From assembly GCA_032250805.1 (NCBI GenBank), contig JAVVEM010000011.1, positions 16,235 to 80,234 on the forward strand: 64,000 nt of DNA, read 5' to 3'. Under the pieces are notes generated by a model. The model was not told where the DNA came from. It did not search any database and saw nothing but the letters and a program-made list of their open reading frames with translations. Positions 34,952 through 43,850 of this stretch are shown here, piece after piece. Within the stretch, counting starts at the first letter, position 1. Every line of letters starts with the position of its first letter. Position numbers and translations under genes: made by a program. The stretch is from B18-G4 sp032250805. GTDB lineage: Bacteria; Bacteroidota; Bacteroidia; Bacteroidales; B18-G4.

Positions 34952-36079
34952 TTATTTGCTCGAAAATTTATAGATCGTTGTATAGCTGTATTCTTCACCC
35001 GGTCGTAGGATGGTATTCGGAAAGGCATCTTGATTGGGTGAATCGGGGAAATGCTGTGTTTCCAGGCAAAACCCATGATGTTTGTGATATACAATGCCGT
35101 TTTTGCCTGTCAGGCTGCCGTCGAGAAAGTTGCCCGAATAAAACTGTATGCCCGGCTCGCTTGTATACACTTCCATGAAACGCCCTGACGAAGGATGATA
35201 AACTTCTGCCACTTTTAGCAGTTCACCCCTGTTGTTCAGCACATAGGTATGGTCGTAACCGCCTTCTACCTCATCAATACGCTCACCGATGGCTGTGGGA
35301 GTGCGGAAATCCATTGGTGAATTATCCAGTCCTACGAGGTTTCCGGTTGGAATAAGTGTTTCGTCGACAGCAACATATTTATCGGCATCGATCATCAGGA
35401 TATGGTCAAGCGCATTTTGCGCTGAGCCGCTGAGATTGAAATATGAATGATGCGTTAAGTTGATGGGTGTAGCCTTGTCGGTTGTGGCAAAATACCGGAT
35501 TTTTAGCTCATTGTCGTTGTTCAGGATATAGCTTACCCTGGCCTTGAGGTTACCCGGGTAGCCTTCTTCCATATCAGGACTATTATAGATTAGTATCAAA
35601 GCTGCGCTGTCGTTGTTTTCAATGGTTTCAGCATCCCATACTACCTTATCGAAGCCCCTCAGGCCCCCATGCAAATGGTTGGGGCCATTGTTGGTAGCAA
35701 GGGTATATTCTTCGCCATCAATGCTGAATTTACCTTTGGCGATGCGATTACCGTAGCGGCCCACAATACTGCCAAAATAGGGATGACCGTCGAGATATGA
35801 CTGCAAACTGTCGAAACCCAGCACAACATCGGCAAGCTTTCCTTCTTTGTCGGGGACCAACAGAGAAGTAACGATCCCGCCGTAATTGGTGATCCTTACT
35901 GTCATTCCGTTACTGTTTGAAAGCGTGAACAGATATACTTCTGTTGTATCAAGCTGTCCGAAAATTTCTTTCGTGATCTTCATGGATTTTTCTGTTGATT
36001 GTTCATTCATCCTTTGCATACATCCGGTCAGGAGGATGATCAGGGTGATGGCAGGAATTAATTTGATGAAGCTTTTCAT
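34952..36079 (-). CDS. galM: Aldose 1-epimerase (GalM), predicted lipoprotein
   Basis: 375 residues. A lipobox LLTGC places Cys20 at the mature N-terminus, so this mutarotase is in the periplasm or on the outer membrane. Catalytic region: NHLHGG (first His), THHSYFNLSG (second His), and the base Glu in CLETQHFPDSPN. The fold and length match aldose 1-epimerase. It interconverts alpha and beta anomers of galactose or glucose. The TPR membrane protein is immediately downstream (1 bp after the stop); no sugar operon is apparent. Two CAAAAATA boxes occur just upstream. Confidence 0.93.
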   Translation of the reverse strand: MKSFIKLIPAITLIILLTGCMQRMNEQSTEKSMKITKEIFGQLDTTEVYLFTLSNSNGMTVRITNYGGIVTSLLVPDKEGKLADVVLGFDSLQSYLDGHPYFGSIVGRYGNRIAKGKFSIDGEEYTLATNNGPNHLHGGLRGFDKVVWDAETIENNDSAALILIYNSPDMEEGYPGNLKARVSYILNNDNELKIRYFATTDKATPINLTHHSYFNLSGSAQNALDHILMIDADKYVAVDETLIPTGNLVGLDNSPMDFRTPTAIGERIDEVEGGYDHTYVLNNRGELLKVAEVYHPSSGRFMEVYTSEPGIQFYSGNFLDGSLTGKNGIVYHKHHGFCLETQHFPDSPNQDAFPNTILRPGEEYSYTTIYKFSSK

Positions 36080-36102
36080 GAGCCATTTGATTTGGTGAGC
36101 AT

Positions 36103-36118
36103 CAAAAATACAAAAATA
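36103..36118 (-). promoter_or_regulatory. Two tandem putative -7 boxes upstream of galM
   Basis: Two adjacent copies of TATTTTTG (minus strand, 36110-36103 and 36118-36111) both fit TAnnTTTG, 24 and 32 bp before ATG 36079. No -33 element was found at normal spacing. Confidence 0.35.
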
Positions 36119-36236
36119 TAAGTTTTTGGATTTGGTTGAAATGCTTTGGATATTCTCTGTGTATTGGAAGTGCAGTCAGCAATTGCGATCTGCTATAAAT
36201 CTGATAATTATAATACTTCAGGCTGATCCTGGCTCA

Positions 36237-37706
36237 TTACTCAGGCCTGTATTCATAAGCGCCAATATCGGGCAAACTGATGCGGCTGATGCCGAGTATA
36301 TCCTTGTCGATAATGGTGGACAGGGGCGAGGAGTTGATCACATTGATATCGCCCTGGTCGATACCCGGTGAGAGGGTGTCGAGGGCAAGATTATTTTTAT
36401 CGCGGTCGACGAAGACAGGTTCCTGGTTTTTGATGCTACCCGGGAAGAGGTTTTCGTCGCCAATATTCATTGCAGTGCTCAGCAGGCAGTGGTCGAAGGT
36501 ATAGATAAAGTCGCCGGCACCATCCGAATCCAGGTAGATCTCTTCCTGCCTGTTGCCATAAATGATGCTATTGCCGAAATATGCATCGGTATTGTACACA
36601 AACAATACGTCGTTGGGATCGAGGTAATAATTGGTTATGGCCAGGTTGGGATCCTGCCTTACGGCCTCCCTGAAATAGTTTGCAAATGTGCAATGGCGGA
36701 AGTCGTAAATGCCGCCCTGTAACAGAAGCCCGATCTGTCCGCAATTTGCCACAACATTGTTTACCCCTGTAATAGCATAATAGCGGCCCAAAATACCGAT
36801 GCCGCTCATGTTTTCGATAATGGTATTGGTTAGGATGAGCTGATTGCCCATGGGCTCCTGCAGTGTTTCCGCCTGCAGCCCGATGAACCCATTGCGTATC
36901 ACTGCATAATTGATCTCATTGTTCACGCTACCCTCGTTCAGCCATATCCTGTCCCATTGCCCGGGCAGGTCACGAAAATAGGGCTCCAACCTGTCCTGCT
37001 GAAATATTACCGGATCTTCCTGTGTGCCCATAACCTTGATGCTACCGCCTTTATATACCCACAATCCCGACTGGTTATGGAAATGGATCTTCGCGCCAGC
37101 TTCAATGCTCAGGCTGCCGGTTGAGTCAACTACGGCATAACCATAAACGAGGTAAGGTTTATCGGCCGGCCAGCTCACCGAACTGTCTTCCGGGGCAACG
37201 ATCTTGTATTTGAGGTTGCCAAGGTTCTTATCGGCAATGATATAATGCGCATCCTGCCCCCAGGCAGCAAGCACCACGCTTTGTTCATTGCCATTGGTGA
37301 TGAATGATATCTGATCGGAAACAACAAAAGGGGTTAAGGCTGAAGTTGGGTCGATGCTCACACGCACAAAGATGAATAAGCTGTCGTTGCCGGCAATCTC
37401 GATATCGTGCTCCTGGACAGCGGGATTACCGTCGATATTGATCCTGTAGCTTGAGCTTTCGCCACCCATCAGCCTGATACTTGAGATATTAAGCGCCTTG
37501 TCGTGCCTGTTGTAAACTTTCAGGTTTCGTGTAATGGAACCAATTGTGGTGAACACCGTATCGAAGATGATGGAATCAGCAGAAAAACTGAGCTTCAGCG
37601 AAGGATTGTCATCAACTTCCATCTCCTTACGGCAGGACGATAAGGCCAGGCCCGTCAAAACGATGGCGAACAGTAAAATTTTTGTATATTTCAGAAACAT
37701 GTTCAT
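36237..37706 (-). CDS. Lipoprotein with parallel beta-helix
   Basis: 489 residues. A type II signal with lipobox ALSSC (Cys25) is followed by an Ig-like N-terminal part (about 30-160) and then short repeated strands such as LSIEAGAKIHFHNQSGLWVYKGGSIKV, NAVIRNGFIGLQAE and TIIENMSGIGIL, typical of a right-handed beta-helix. It ends ISLPDIGAYEYRPE; DIGAYEY is seen at the end of many choice-of-anchor/beta-helix proteins. No catalytic motif. It is a single gene with a promoter-like box 9 bp before the start. Function unknown; it may bind cell-surface glycan or protein. Confidence 0.8.
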   Translation of the reverse strand: MNMFLKYTKILLFAIVLTGLALSSCRKEMEVDDNPSLKLSFSADSIIFDTVFTTIGSITRNLKVYNRHDKALNISSIRLMGGESSSYRINIDGNPAVQEHDIEIAGNDSLFIFVRVSIDPTSALTPFVVSDQISFITNGNEQSVVLAAWGQDAHYIIADKNLGNLKYKIVAPEDSSVSWPADKPYLVYGYAVVDSTGSLSIEAGAKIHFHNQSGLWVYKGGSIKVMGTQEDPVIFQQDRLEPYFRDLPGQWDRIWLNEGSVNNEINYAVIRNGFIGLQAETLQEPMGNQLILTNTIIENMSGIGILGRYYAITGVNNVVANCGQIGLLLQGGIYDFRHCTFANYFREAVRQDPNLAITNYYLDPNDVLFVYNTDAYFGNSIIYGNRQEEIYLDSDGAGDFIYTFDHCLLSTAMNIGDENLFPGSIKNQEPVFVDRDKNNLALDTLSPGIDQGDINVINSSPLSTIIDKDILGISRISLPDIGAYEYRPE

Positions 37707-37714
37707 CTTCGCAA

Positions 37715-37722
37715 CAAAGGTA
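37715..37722 (-). promoter_or_regulatory. Putative -7 box of the beta-helix lipoprotein gene
   Basis: Reads TACCTTTG on the minus strand and fits TAnnTTTG; only 9 bp before the ATG at 37706, so the leader would be very short. If the start is the internal ATG at 37700 the leader is slightly longer. Confidence 0.3.
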
Positions 37723-37830
37723 GTACATTCTTATGAATGAAATCCTTCCGGCCCGGTCATAACGGTCACTATCATAATTTTCTGCATTAGCAATACGTTA
37801 TTATTATGAGAATATTGTTTGAGATCAGGC

Positions 37831-37861
37831 TTTCGAATATTCTCCGAATCCCTTATCTTTG
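37831..37861 (+). promoter_or_regulatory. Putative promoter of the small outer-membrane barrel gene
   Basis: TTTC at 37831-37834 and TATCTTTG at 37854-37861, 19 bp apart, fit the Bacteroidota pattern with one -33 mismatch. The -7 box ends 25 bp before ATG 37887 and so supports that start over the upstream ATG 37806. Confidence 0.5.
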
Positions 37862-37886
37862 CTCTTTCACTTATTCTGATTACAGT

Positions 37887-38468
37887 ATGCTTAAACATAA
37901 ATTCACCATTCTTATTATCCTCCTGCTGCTCGTTGGATCCATACAACCAACATATGCGCAATTCGGTCAACCTTCGTCCCAAACGAAGAACGACTTCAGT
38001 ATACAGAACAGATTTTATGTAGGGGGAGGGCTCGGATTTGGCATCTCGTCATATGGTACCAACCTGATGATTGCACCCCTGGTGGGATACCGCTTATCGC
38101 CAAGTTTTGATATCGGGCTCCGCTTTACCTATAACTACTACCGGTATAACGATAGTTATTTTAAATATACGACAAATAATTACGGAGCAGGTGTTTTCGG
38201 CCGCTATTACCTTTTTTTCTTTAACGACCTGTTTCTTCACGCCGAGTACGAAGCGCTGAACTACGATCAGTTCATCTATTTGGGCCCGAACAATGAATTG
38301 GAAAAAGAACGTTCATGGGTGTCGAGCGTCTTTATCGGCGCTGGCTACCGCCAATGGATCAGCAGTCGCGCCTTTGTTGGCATTACGGTTTTGTGGAACC
38401 TGCTCGACGATATCAACTCACCATACAGTAATCCTATTTTCAGGATAGGAGTAGGAGTAGGTATTTAG
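37887..38468 (+). CDS. Small outer-membrane beta-barrel protein
   Basis: 193 residues from ATG 37887. The signal peptide (LLLLVGSIQPTYA) probably ends near residue 22, before QFGQ. The rest alternates in beta-strand fashion with glycine and aromatic residues (YVGGGLGFGISSYG, IGLRFTYNYYRYND, YGAGVFGRYYLFF) and ends in FRIGVGVGI, as in eight-stranded OmpA/OmpW-like barrels. No periplasmic domain. Function unknown. An earlier in-frame ATG at 37806 exists, but it precedes the promoter-like box and has no signal peptide. Confidence 0.8.
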   Translation: MLKHKFTILIILLLLVGSIQPTYAQFGQPSSQTKNDFSIQNRFYVGGGLGFGISSYGTNLMIAPLVGYRLSPSFDIGLRFTYNYYRYNDSYFKYTTNNYGAGVFGRYYLFFFNDLFLHAEYEALNYDQFIYLGPNNELEKERSWVSSVFIGAGYRQWISSRAFVGITVLWNLLDDINSPYSNPIFRIGVGVGI

Positions 38469-38526
38469 AAAGTGTCTGCTGCCTGACAAGATACGTCTTC
38501 CCGATAATACTCCTCATCAGGTCAAT

Positions 38527-39987
38527 TTATTCGGCGGGTATTCTTTTTAATATCTCCAGGGTCATATCCCAGAACTTTTCAACGGTTTTAATGTTGATCC
38601 GTTCGTCGGGGCTGTGGGCACCCTTGATTGTAGGACCATATGATACCATATCCATGTCGGGATATTTGTCGCCGATAAGTCCGCATTCCAGTCCGGCGTG
38701 GATCGCAAGCACTTCAGGTTCCGTCGCAAACAGGTCTTCATAGACCTTTGCCGTAATATCAACGATCTCAGAATCCGGGTTTGGTGTCCATCCGGGATAT
38801 CCGTCGGTATGCATGGTTTTTGCCCCCGCAAGCCGGAATGTGCTGGCCACCATGGCGCAGATGTCGTTCTTGGACGACTCAACTGACGATCGCTGGCTGG
38901 TGGTGATAAGGATATGCTTATCCTTGAATTTTACCGAAGCAAGGTTCGTTGAAGTTTCCACAAAATTCTCAATATCCTGCGACCAGGCGATCACGCCGTG
39001 TGGGCAGGCATATACGGCATTCAGAAGTTTGTTCTGGGTGTTTATATCAATGATGAAGGCAGGTGTATCGGTTTGTTCACAGGCTAAAGTAAGCCCTGGC
39101 TCAGTGGCTTTCAGTTCGGCTTTTACCGTATCATTGAATTTGCCGGCAAAACGTTCAAAATTACCTGCCTGGCCTTCGGGGATCATGGCAACGGCAAAAC
39201 CTTCGCGGGCAATTGCATTGCGGAGGTTTCCGGCATTAAACTCCGACAGGAGCAGGCCGTATTCCTTTGACGCATTCCACAAAAACCTGTTAAGGATCTT
39301 GTTGGCATTGCCGTATCCTTTCTGGATGTCGTCGCCCGAATGACCACCACGCAGCCCGGTAACTGATATTTTATATGCTTTGTATCCGGCCGGTACATCT
39401 TCTTTTGAATAGGGAAGCTCAGCAACAGTATCTCTGCCGCCGGCGCAGCCAATAAATATCTGGCCGTCGTCTTCCGAGTCGAGGTTGAGCAGGATGCGGC
39501 TTTGCAGTATTTCAGGATCAAGGCCGAAGGCACCTGTAAGGCCTGTTTCCTCATCAACAGTGATCAGGCATTCGATCGGGCCGTGTTCAATATCATCAGC
39601 TTCCAGTATGGCCAGCTGGGCGGCAATGCCAATGCCGTCGTCGGCACCGAGGGTGGTGCCTTTGGCCGTAACCCATCCATCTTCGATAAAGGCTTCAATG
39701 GGGTCAGTGTCGAAATCGTGTACGGTATCTGCATTTTTTTCGCATACCATGTCCATATGGCTTTGTAAAACTACAGATTTTACATTTTCCTTGCCTGCCG
39801 AGGCCGGTTTGCGTATGATCACGTTACCAATATCGTCGCGGAGGGTTTCCAATCCGTGCTCCTTGCCAAACGCCATCAGGTAAGCGGCAATATTTTCTTC
39901 CTTTTTCGATGGCCTGGGGATCTTCAGGATTTCGCCAAAGTAGTGCCACAGGCGTTCAGGTTTGAGGGTATATATTTCTTCGTTCAT
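38527..39987 (-). CDS. pepD: Aminoacyl-histidine dipeptidase (PepD, M20 family)
   Basis: 486 residues. Metal and catalytic motifs of M20C: QSHMDMV (ligand His and Asp), TTLGADDGIG (bridging Asp), and TVDEETGLTGAFG (catalytic Glu and ligand Glu). It also has GLRGGHSGDDI, the dimerisation-lid region, near 215. PepD cleaves dipeptides with an unblocked N-terminus, including Xaa-His (carnosine), in the cytoplasm. It is a single gene; a TACATTTG -7 box lies 18 bp before the ATG. Confidence 0.94.
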   Translation of the reverse strand: MNEEIYTLKPERLWHYFGEILKIPRPSKKEENIAAYLMAFGKEHGLETLRDDIGNVIIRKPASAGKENVKSVVLQSHMDMVCEKNADTVHDFDTDPIEAFIEDGWVTAKGTTLGADDGIGIAAQLAILEADDIEHGPIECLITVDEETGLTGAFGLDPEILQSRILLNLDSEDDGQIFIGCAGGRDTVAELPYSKEDVPAGYKAYKISVTGLRGGHSGDDIQKGYGNANKILNRFLWNASKEYGLLLSEFNAGNLRNAIAREGFAVAMIPEGQAGNFERFAGKFNDTVKAELKATEPGLTLACEQTDTPAFIIDINTQNKLLNAVYACPHGVIAWSQDIENFVETSTNLASVKFKDKHILITTSQRSSVESSKNDICAMVASTFRLAGAKTMHTDGYPGWTPNPDSEIVDITAKVYEDLFATEPEVLAIHAGLECGLIGDKYPDMDMVSYGPTIKGAHSPDERINIKTVEKFWDMTLEILKRIPAE

Positions 39988-40004
39988 GATATGTTGATTT
40001 TTTG

Positions 40005-40012
40005 CAAATGTA
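40005..40012 (-). promoter_or_regulatory. Putative -7 box of pepD
   Basis: Minus-strand TACATTTG matches TAnnTTTG. A TTTG at 40040-40037 (minus strand) sits 24 bp upstream, a little too far for a standard -33. Confidence 0.4.
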
Positions 40013-40080
40013 TTATTTTATTTTATCCGGCTTATGCAAATAGCTGAGAAATATGGCTCATGCGAAGATTTATGTCATGA

Positions 40081-41502
40081 TCATCCGGCCCGGGCCAGCT
40101 CTTTTATCAGGCCTCTGAAAACAATGCCGTGAAACGGATATACAAGAACCCAGTATAGCCTTCCGAATAAACCCCTGGGCCTGAAAGTGGCGGTCTGAAT
40201 AAGCGTATTGCCGGTAAGCCTGAATTCGAGCCATGCCTCCCCGTGGAGTTTCATTTCGGCAAAAAGAAGCAGCCTTCCTTCTTGCTTATCACAGTATAAA
40301 ACACGCCAGAAATCTATGGCATCGCCGGGGTGTACACTGTCGGGATTGGTCCGGCCACGATTCAGCCCCACGCCACCGGCCATTTGGTCGATAAACCCCC
40401 TGATCTGCCAGAGCCAGTTGGCATAATACCAACCCCTTTCGCCTCCGATATTCCATATTTTGCTGATGGTGTTATCACGGTTTTGTACTGTACGTTCGCG
40501 TTTGTCGATAAAACAACCATATTTTGGAACATTCAGGAAATCAGATATCTGTATGTTTATGCGGCCACTGACAAGTGAGTCTTTCCAACTCGAAACCACT
40601 TCATTTTGCTCGATCCTAATGAAAGAGCGTTCCAATGCATGCAGGTATGTCATAGGTTTAATATCCAGAATATCATTGATCCTGGTATCACGGCAAACAA
40701 CATTTACCTTCATGCTGTCGACAAGGGCTACCGCCAGATTATAAGAGGTTGCGGTAACAAAATACAACCAGTACGACGATAATCGTGGCGTCATTACCGG
40801 AACAGTGATTACTAGCCGTTTTAGCTTACGCACCCTGGCATAACCAAGAAGCATTTCCTTATAGGTAAGAATATCAGGTCCCCCGATATCAAAATCCTGG
40901 TTATAGGTATCAGCGTTGAACAGTGCTTTTGTGAGAAACTGGATAACATTTTTTATGGCTATGGGCTGGCATTTGGTATTGAGCCATTTTGGAGCAACCA
41001 TAAGGGGCAATTTTTCAACAAGGTCGCGGACGATCTCAAAGGATGCGCTTCCGGAGCCAATAATGATTCCTGCACGCAGAGCAGTAAAGTTGTAACTTCC
41101 TTTGATAAGCTCATTTTCAACATTTTTTCTTGAGGTCAGATGGTCTGATAAATGATCTTCATTGATAATTCCTGTGAGATAAACCACATGATCGACCTTT
41201 GTTTTTTCTACTGCCTCCCTGAAATTAATGGCAGAGCGTTTTTCCAGTTCCTGATAATTTTTTGATGAAGACATGGAATGAAGCAGGTAATAGGCTCCAT
41301 CGATATCACCTGGAATAACTTTCAGGCTTTCTTCCTCAAGGAAATCAACTTCGATGATGTCGATATGGGGAAGCAGAGAGGAGGGAGGTGAAAAACGCTT
41401 TTTATCCCTTACGCAACATATCACATGATGCCCTTTCTGCACGAGGACGGGTAGGATTCTTTTACCAATATATCCGGTTGCCCCGGTCAGAAGGATTTTC
41501 AT
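40081..41502 (-). CDS. SDR-type NAD(P)-binding protein with DUF2867 C-terminal domain
   Basis: 473 residues. The N-terminal ~300 residues are an atypical SDR/NmrA-like Rossmann domain: GATGYIGKRI at 7-16, CCVRDKKRF, and HVVYLTGII near 105. The C-terminal ~170 residues match DUF2867 (WYYANWLWQIRGFIDQMAGGVGLNRGR, then LLLFAEMKLHGEAWLEF). This two-domain arrangement is known and annotated only as an oxidoreductase-like or epimerase-like protein. It probably binds NAD(P)H; the substrate is unknown. A large gap of 138 bp separates it from the MBL-like gene. It is not in an obvious operon. Confidence 0.85.
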   Translation of the reverse strand: MKILLTGATGYIGKRILPVLVQKGHHVICCVRDKKRFSPPSSLLPHIDIIEVDFLEEESLKVIPGDIDGAYYLLHSMSSSKNYQELEKRSAINFREAVEKTKVDHVVYLTGIINEDHLSDHLTSRKNVENELIKGSYNFTALRAGIIIGSGSASFEIVRDLVEKLPLMVAPKWLNTKCQPIAIKNVIQFLTKALFNADTYNQDFDIGGPDILTYKEMLLGYARVRKLKRLVITVPVMTPRLSSYWLYFVTATSYNLAVALVDSMKVNVVCRDTRINDILDIKPMTYLHALERSFIRIEQNEVVSSWKDSLVSGRINIQISDFLNVPKYGCFIDKRERTVQNRDNTISKIWNIGGERGWYYANWLWQIRGFIDQMAGGVGLNRGRTNPDSVHPGDAIDFWRVLYCDKQEGRLLLFAEMKLHGEAWLEFRLTGNTLIQTATFRPRGLFGRLYWVLVYPFHGIVFRGLIKELARAG

Positions 41503-41640
41503 ATTTTTATTTCAGTGATCAGCATTATGTTCATTTATTGCCGGCATATGCCTGTTTTAGGGCTTTCCTTGAAGTGCTTTGTAACATAACATTCTGACTG
41601 GCGATTGGTTCGATAAATAATTGCATAAAACAGATTGAGG

Positions 41641-42069
41641 CTAAAATTTGTTTTTGTATCTGTTGTATGAATACTCAAGCAGTATTCTATCTACTTCACT
41701 ACCATGGCCGGGCAAAAAAATGTTGCAGCCTGTTTCAAGAAGTTTATGCCAGCTTTTAACCATCAGGGCACGGTCATTGGCAAAGGGCGGCATCACAGAG
41801 CGCCTGGAAATACCAAAAAGGGCATCCCCGACAATGGCAATTTCATTGTCGACGATCACGCTCAGGGAGTCGGCGGTAAGAATGAGAGCAGAGAGTTTTT
41901 CATCATTAATTATTGTTTTGAAGTTTTTTATGAGTTTCTCCCTTACGTTACTCCTTCCGGTGTCGATAAGGTAAAATGCGCCTCCGCTATTGATCATGTA
42001 GACGTTGGCACGACCTGAAAGTATGCGGTATACATAGCATCCTTTTGATGACTTCCAATGTTTTATCAT
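41641..42069 (-). CDS. Metallo-beta-lactamase-like protein with the HxHxDH part deleted
   Basis: 142 residues. The start is normal for an MBL-fold hydrolase (GRANVYMINSGGAFYLIDTGRSN, near 20-40). After LSALILT it jumps to ADSLSVIVDNEIAIVGDALFG, then PPFAND and FLPGHG. A family member has 80-90 residues between the LILTH site and this strand, including HxHxDH. Those are missing in frame, so metal binding is doubtful; the later Asp (in GDALFG) and His (in PGHG) remain. The protein is about half the usual length and has no stop or frameshift inside. It could be a non-functional remnant or a reduced form. It is on the same strand as rpe, 47 bp upstream of it. Confidence 0.7.
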   Translation of the reverse strand: MIKHWKSSKGCYVYRILSGRANVYMINSGGAFYLIDTGRSNVREKLIKNFKTIINDEKLSALILTADSLSVIVDNEIAIVGDALFGISRRSVMPPFANDRALMVKSWHKLLETGCNIFLPGHGSEVDRILLEYSYNRYKNKF

Positions 42070-42116
42070 GATGATATATTTAAGGTCCTGAGCTACTCGC
42101 GAAGGATCGAAACCTG

Positions 42117-42773
42117 CTAAATCTTAATGTTTTTCATCTTGCTGATGGTTTCCTCAGGATTGTCGGAGGCAAAGATGGAATTGCCGGCAACAAGCACCTC
42201 TGCACCGCTGCGGATAAGCTCAATGGCATTGGCGGGATTTACCCCTCCATCCACTTCAATCAGAGCTTTTGATTTGGTGCGGAGGATAAGTTCCCTGAGG
42301 CGGCTGATTTTGTCCAGGGTGTTCCGGATAAATTTTTGTCCGCCAAAACCCGGGTTTACCGACATCAGCAAAACCATGTCAACATCTGCCAGGATATCTT
42401 CCAGGACAAAAACGCTGGTATGCGGGTTGAGTACAACGCCGGCTTTCAGTCCGAGCGATTTAATGCTTTGAATGCTGCGGTGGAGGTGTGTACATGCCTC
42501 ATACTGAACGCTGATGATATCGGCCCCGGCTTCTTTAAAACGATCAAGATAACGATCGGGATCGACAATCATCAGGTGCACATCCAGGGGCTTTTGTGCA
42601 TATTCCTTTATCGTTCTGATGACAGGAAAACCAAATGAAATATTGGGTACAAATACACCATCCATCACATCAACATGAAACCAGTCGGCTTCGCTGCGAT
42701 TGATCATTTCTATGTCTTTGGCCAGATGCGCAAAGTTTGCTGATAAAAGTGATGGTGCGATCAGATGTGCCAT
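42117..42773 (-). CDS. rpe: Ribulose-phosphate 3-epimerase
   Basis: 218 residues from ATG 42773; an upstream in-frame start at 42797 would add eight residues and is less likely. It is a TIM barrel with IAPSLLSANFAHLAKDI, FHVDVMDGVFVPN, LDVHLMI (metal and catalytic Asp/His), SVNPGFGGQKF, and EVDGGVNPANA. The active site is complete. It interconverts ribulose-5-phosphate and xylulose-5-phosphate in the pentose-phosphate pathway. It lies just after the rpoD terminator on the same strand. Confidence 0.95.
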   Translation of the reverse strand: MAHLIAPSLLSANFAHLAKDIEMINRSEADWFHVDVMDGVFVPNISFGFPVIRTIKEYAQKPLDVHLMIVDPDRYLDRFKEAGADIISVQYEACTHLHRSIQSIKSLGLKAGVVLNPHTSVFVLEDILADVDMVLLMSVNPGFGGQKFIRNTLDKISRLRELILRTKSKALIEVDGGVNPANAIELIRSGAEVLVAGNSIFASDNPEETISKMKNIKI

Positions 42774-42805
42774 GGTTTTTTTTGTAAAAATAAACATTCT
42801 TGCAT

Positions 42806-42831
42806 AAAAAAAGCGGGCATAACCCGCTTTT
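42806..42831 (-). terminator. Rho-independent terminator of rpoD
   Basis: On the minus strand: AAAAGCGGG, loop TTATG, CCCGCTTTT and a run of T. The stem GCGGG/CCCGC is perfect, extended by A4/T4, and the hairpin starts 3 bp after the rpoD stop. Confidence 0.85.
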
Positions 42832-42833
42832 CC

Positions 42834-43697
42834 TTATCCTAAATATGTTTTTAATATTTTACTTCTCGAGGTATGCTTCAGTCGGCGAATGGCTTTTTCC
42901 TTGATCTGCCTCACGCGTTCGCGGGTAAGGTCGAATTTCTCGCCGATCTCTTCCAGGGTCATCGGGTGCTTGCTATTCAGTCCGAAATAGAGCCTTACCA
43001 CATCAGCTTCACGAGGTGTAAGCGTGGATATGGCCCTGTCGATCTCTTTTTTCAGCGAATCATAAAGCAATTGCGACTCGGGAGTTGAAGATTCGTCGCT
43101 TCTGAGGACATCATACATGGTATTGTCTTCGTCCTGCACCAGTGGGGCATCCATCGATACGTGGCGCCCTGAGTTTTTCATCGACTCCTTAACTTCATTT
43201 TCAGTGATCTCCAACAGGCTTGCAATTTCGCTTGCATTGGGCTCACGCTCATGCTCCTGTTCCAGCTTGGCGTAGGCTTTATTGATCTTATTTATCGAAC
43301 CGATCTTGTTGAGCGGCAGCCTGACAATCCTCGACTGCTCGGCCAGGGCCTGCAATATCGATTGGCGGATCCACCAAACGGCATACGAGATAAATTTAAA
43401 ACCGCGTGTTTCGTCGAAGCGCTGTGCAGCCTTAATAAGCCCGAGGTTTCCTTCATTGATGAGGTCGGGGAGGCTGAGCCCCTGGTTCTGATATTGCTTT
43501 GATACGGAAACCACAAACCTCAGATTTGCCTTGGTGAGTTTTTCGAGGGCAATACGGTCGCCCTGCTTGATGCGTTGCGCAAGTGCTACTTCTTCGTCAG
43601 CAGAGATCAGTTCAACCTTGCCAATCTCCTGAAGATATTTGTCGAGAGATGCGGTTTCCCTGTTTGTAACTTGTTTGGTAATTTTTAGTTGCCTCAT
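42834..43697 (-). CDS. rpoD: Primary RNA polymerase sigma factor (Bacteroidota sigma-70 type)
   Basis: 287 residues: a short form with no region 1.1, as in Bacteroidota primary sigma factors. Region 1.2 is SLDKYLQEIGKVELISADEEV. Region 2 has LSLPDLINEGNLGLIKAAQRFDET and KFISYAVWWIRQSI. Region 3 covers 120-200, and region 4 is LTPREADVVRLYFGL with the helix-turn-helix MTLEEIGEKFDLTRERVRQI. This factor should read TTTG/TAnnTTTG promoters, which are present throughout the window. pnp lies 153 bp upstream on the same strand. Confidence 0.95.
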   Translation of the reverse strand: MRQLKITKQVTNRETASLDKYLQEIGKVELISADEEVALAQRIKQGDRIALEKLTKANLRFVVSVSKQYQNQGLSLPDLINEGNLGLIKAAQRFDETRGFKFISYAVWWIRQSILQALAEQSRIVRLPLNKIGSINKINKAYAKLEQEHEREPNASEIASLLEITENEVKESMKNSGRHVSMDAPLVQDEDNTMYDVLRSDESSTPESQLLYDSLKKEIDRAISTLTPREADVVRLYFGLNSKHPMTLEEIGEKFDLTRERVRQIKEKAIRRLKHTSRSKILKTYLG

Positions 43698-43850
43698 ACA
43701 CCAGCGTTCATTAGTATTTGGTTAAATCACTGATCTGAATTGCTTTAAAGGCCTGAAGTTGATTGTTATCCCGTCTGCTTCAGTTTTTAACAATACCAGT
43801 AGCATCTTATACGCAAAGCCACCGGTGGTGTTACACAAATATTTGGGTTT

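Noticed and set aside
34951..35094. Extension of the TPR membrane protein into galM
   Set aside because: galM is a well-supported gene and a TTG start directly after its stop removes the overlap.
37806..37886. N-terminal extension of the small barrel protein from ATG 37806
   Set aside because: It has no signal peptide and lies upstream of a promoter-like box; ATG 37887 gives a normal signal peptide.
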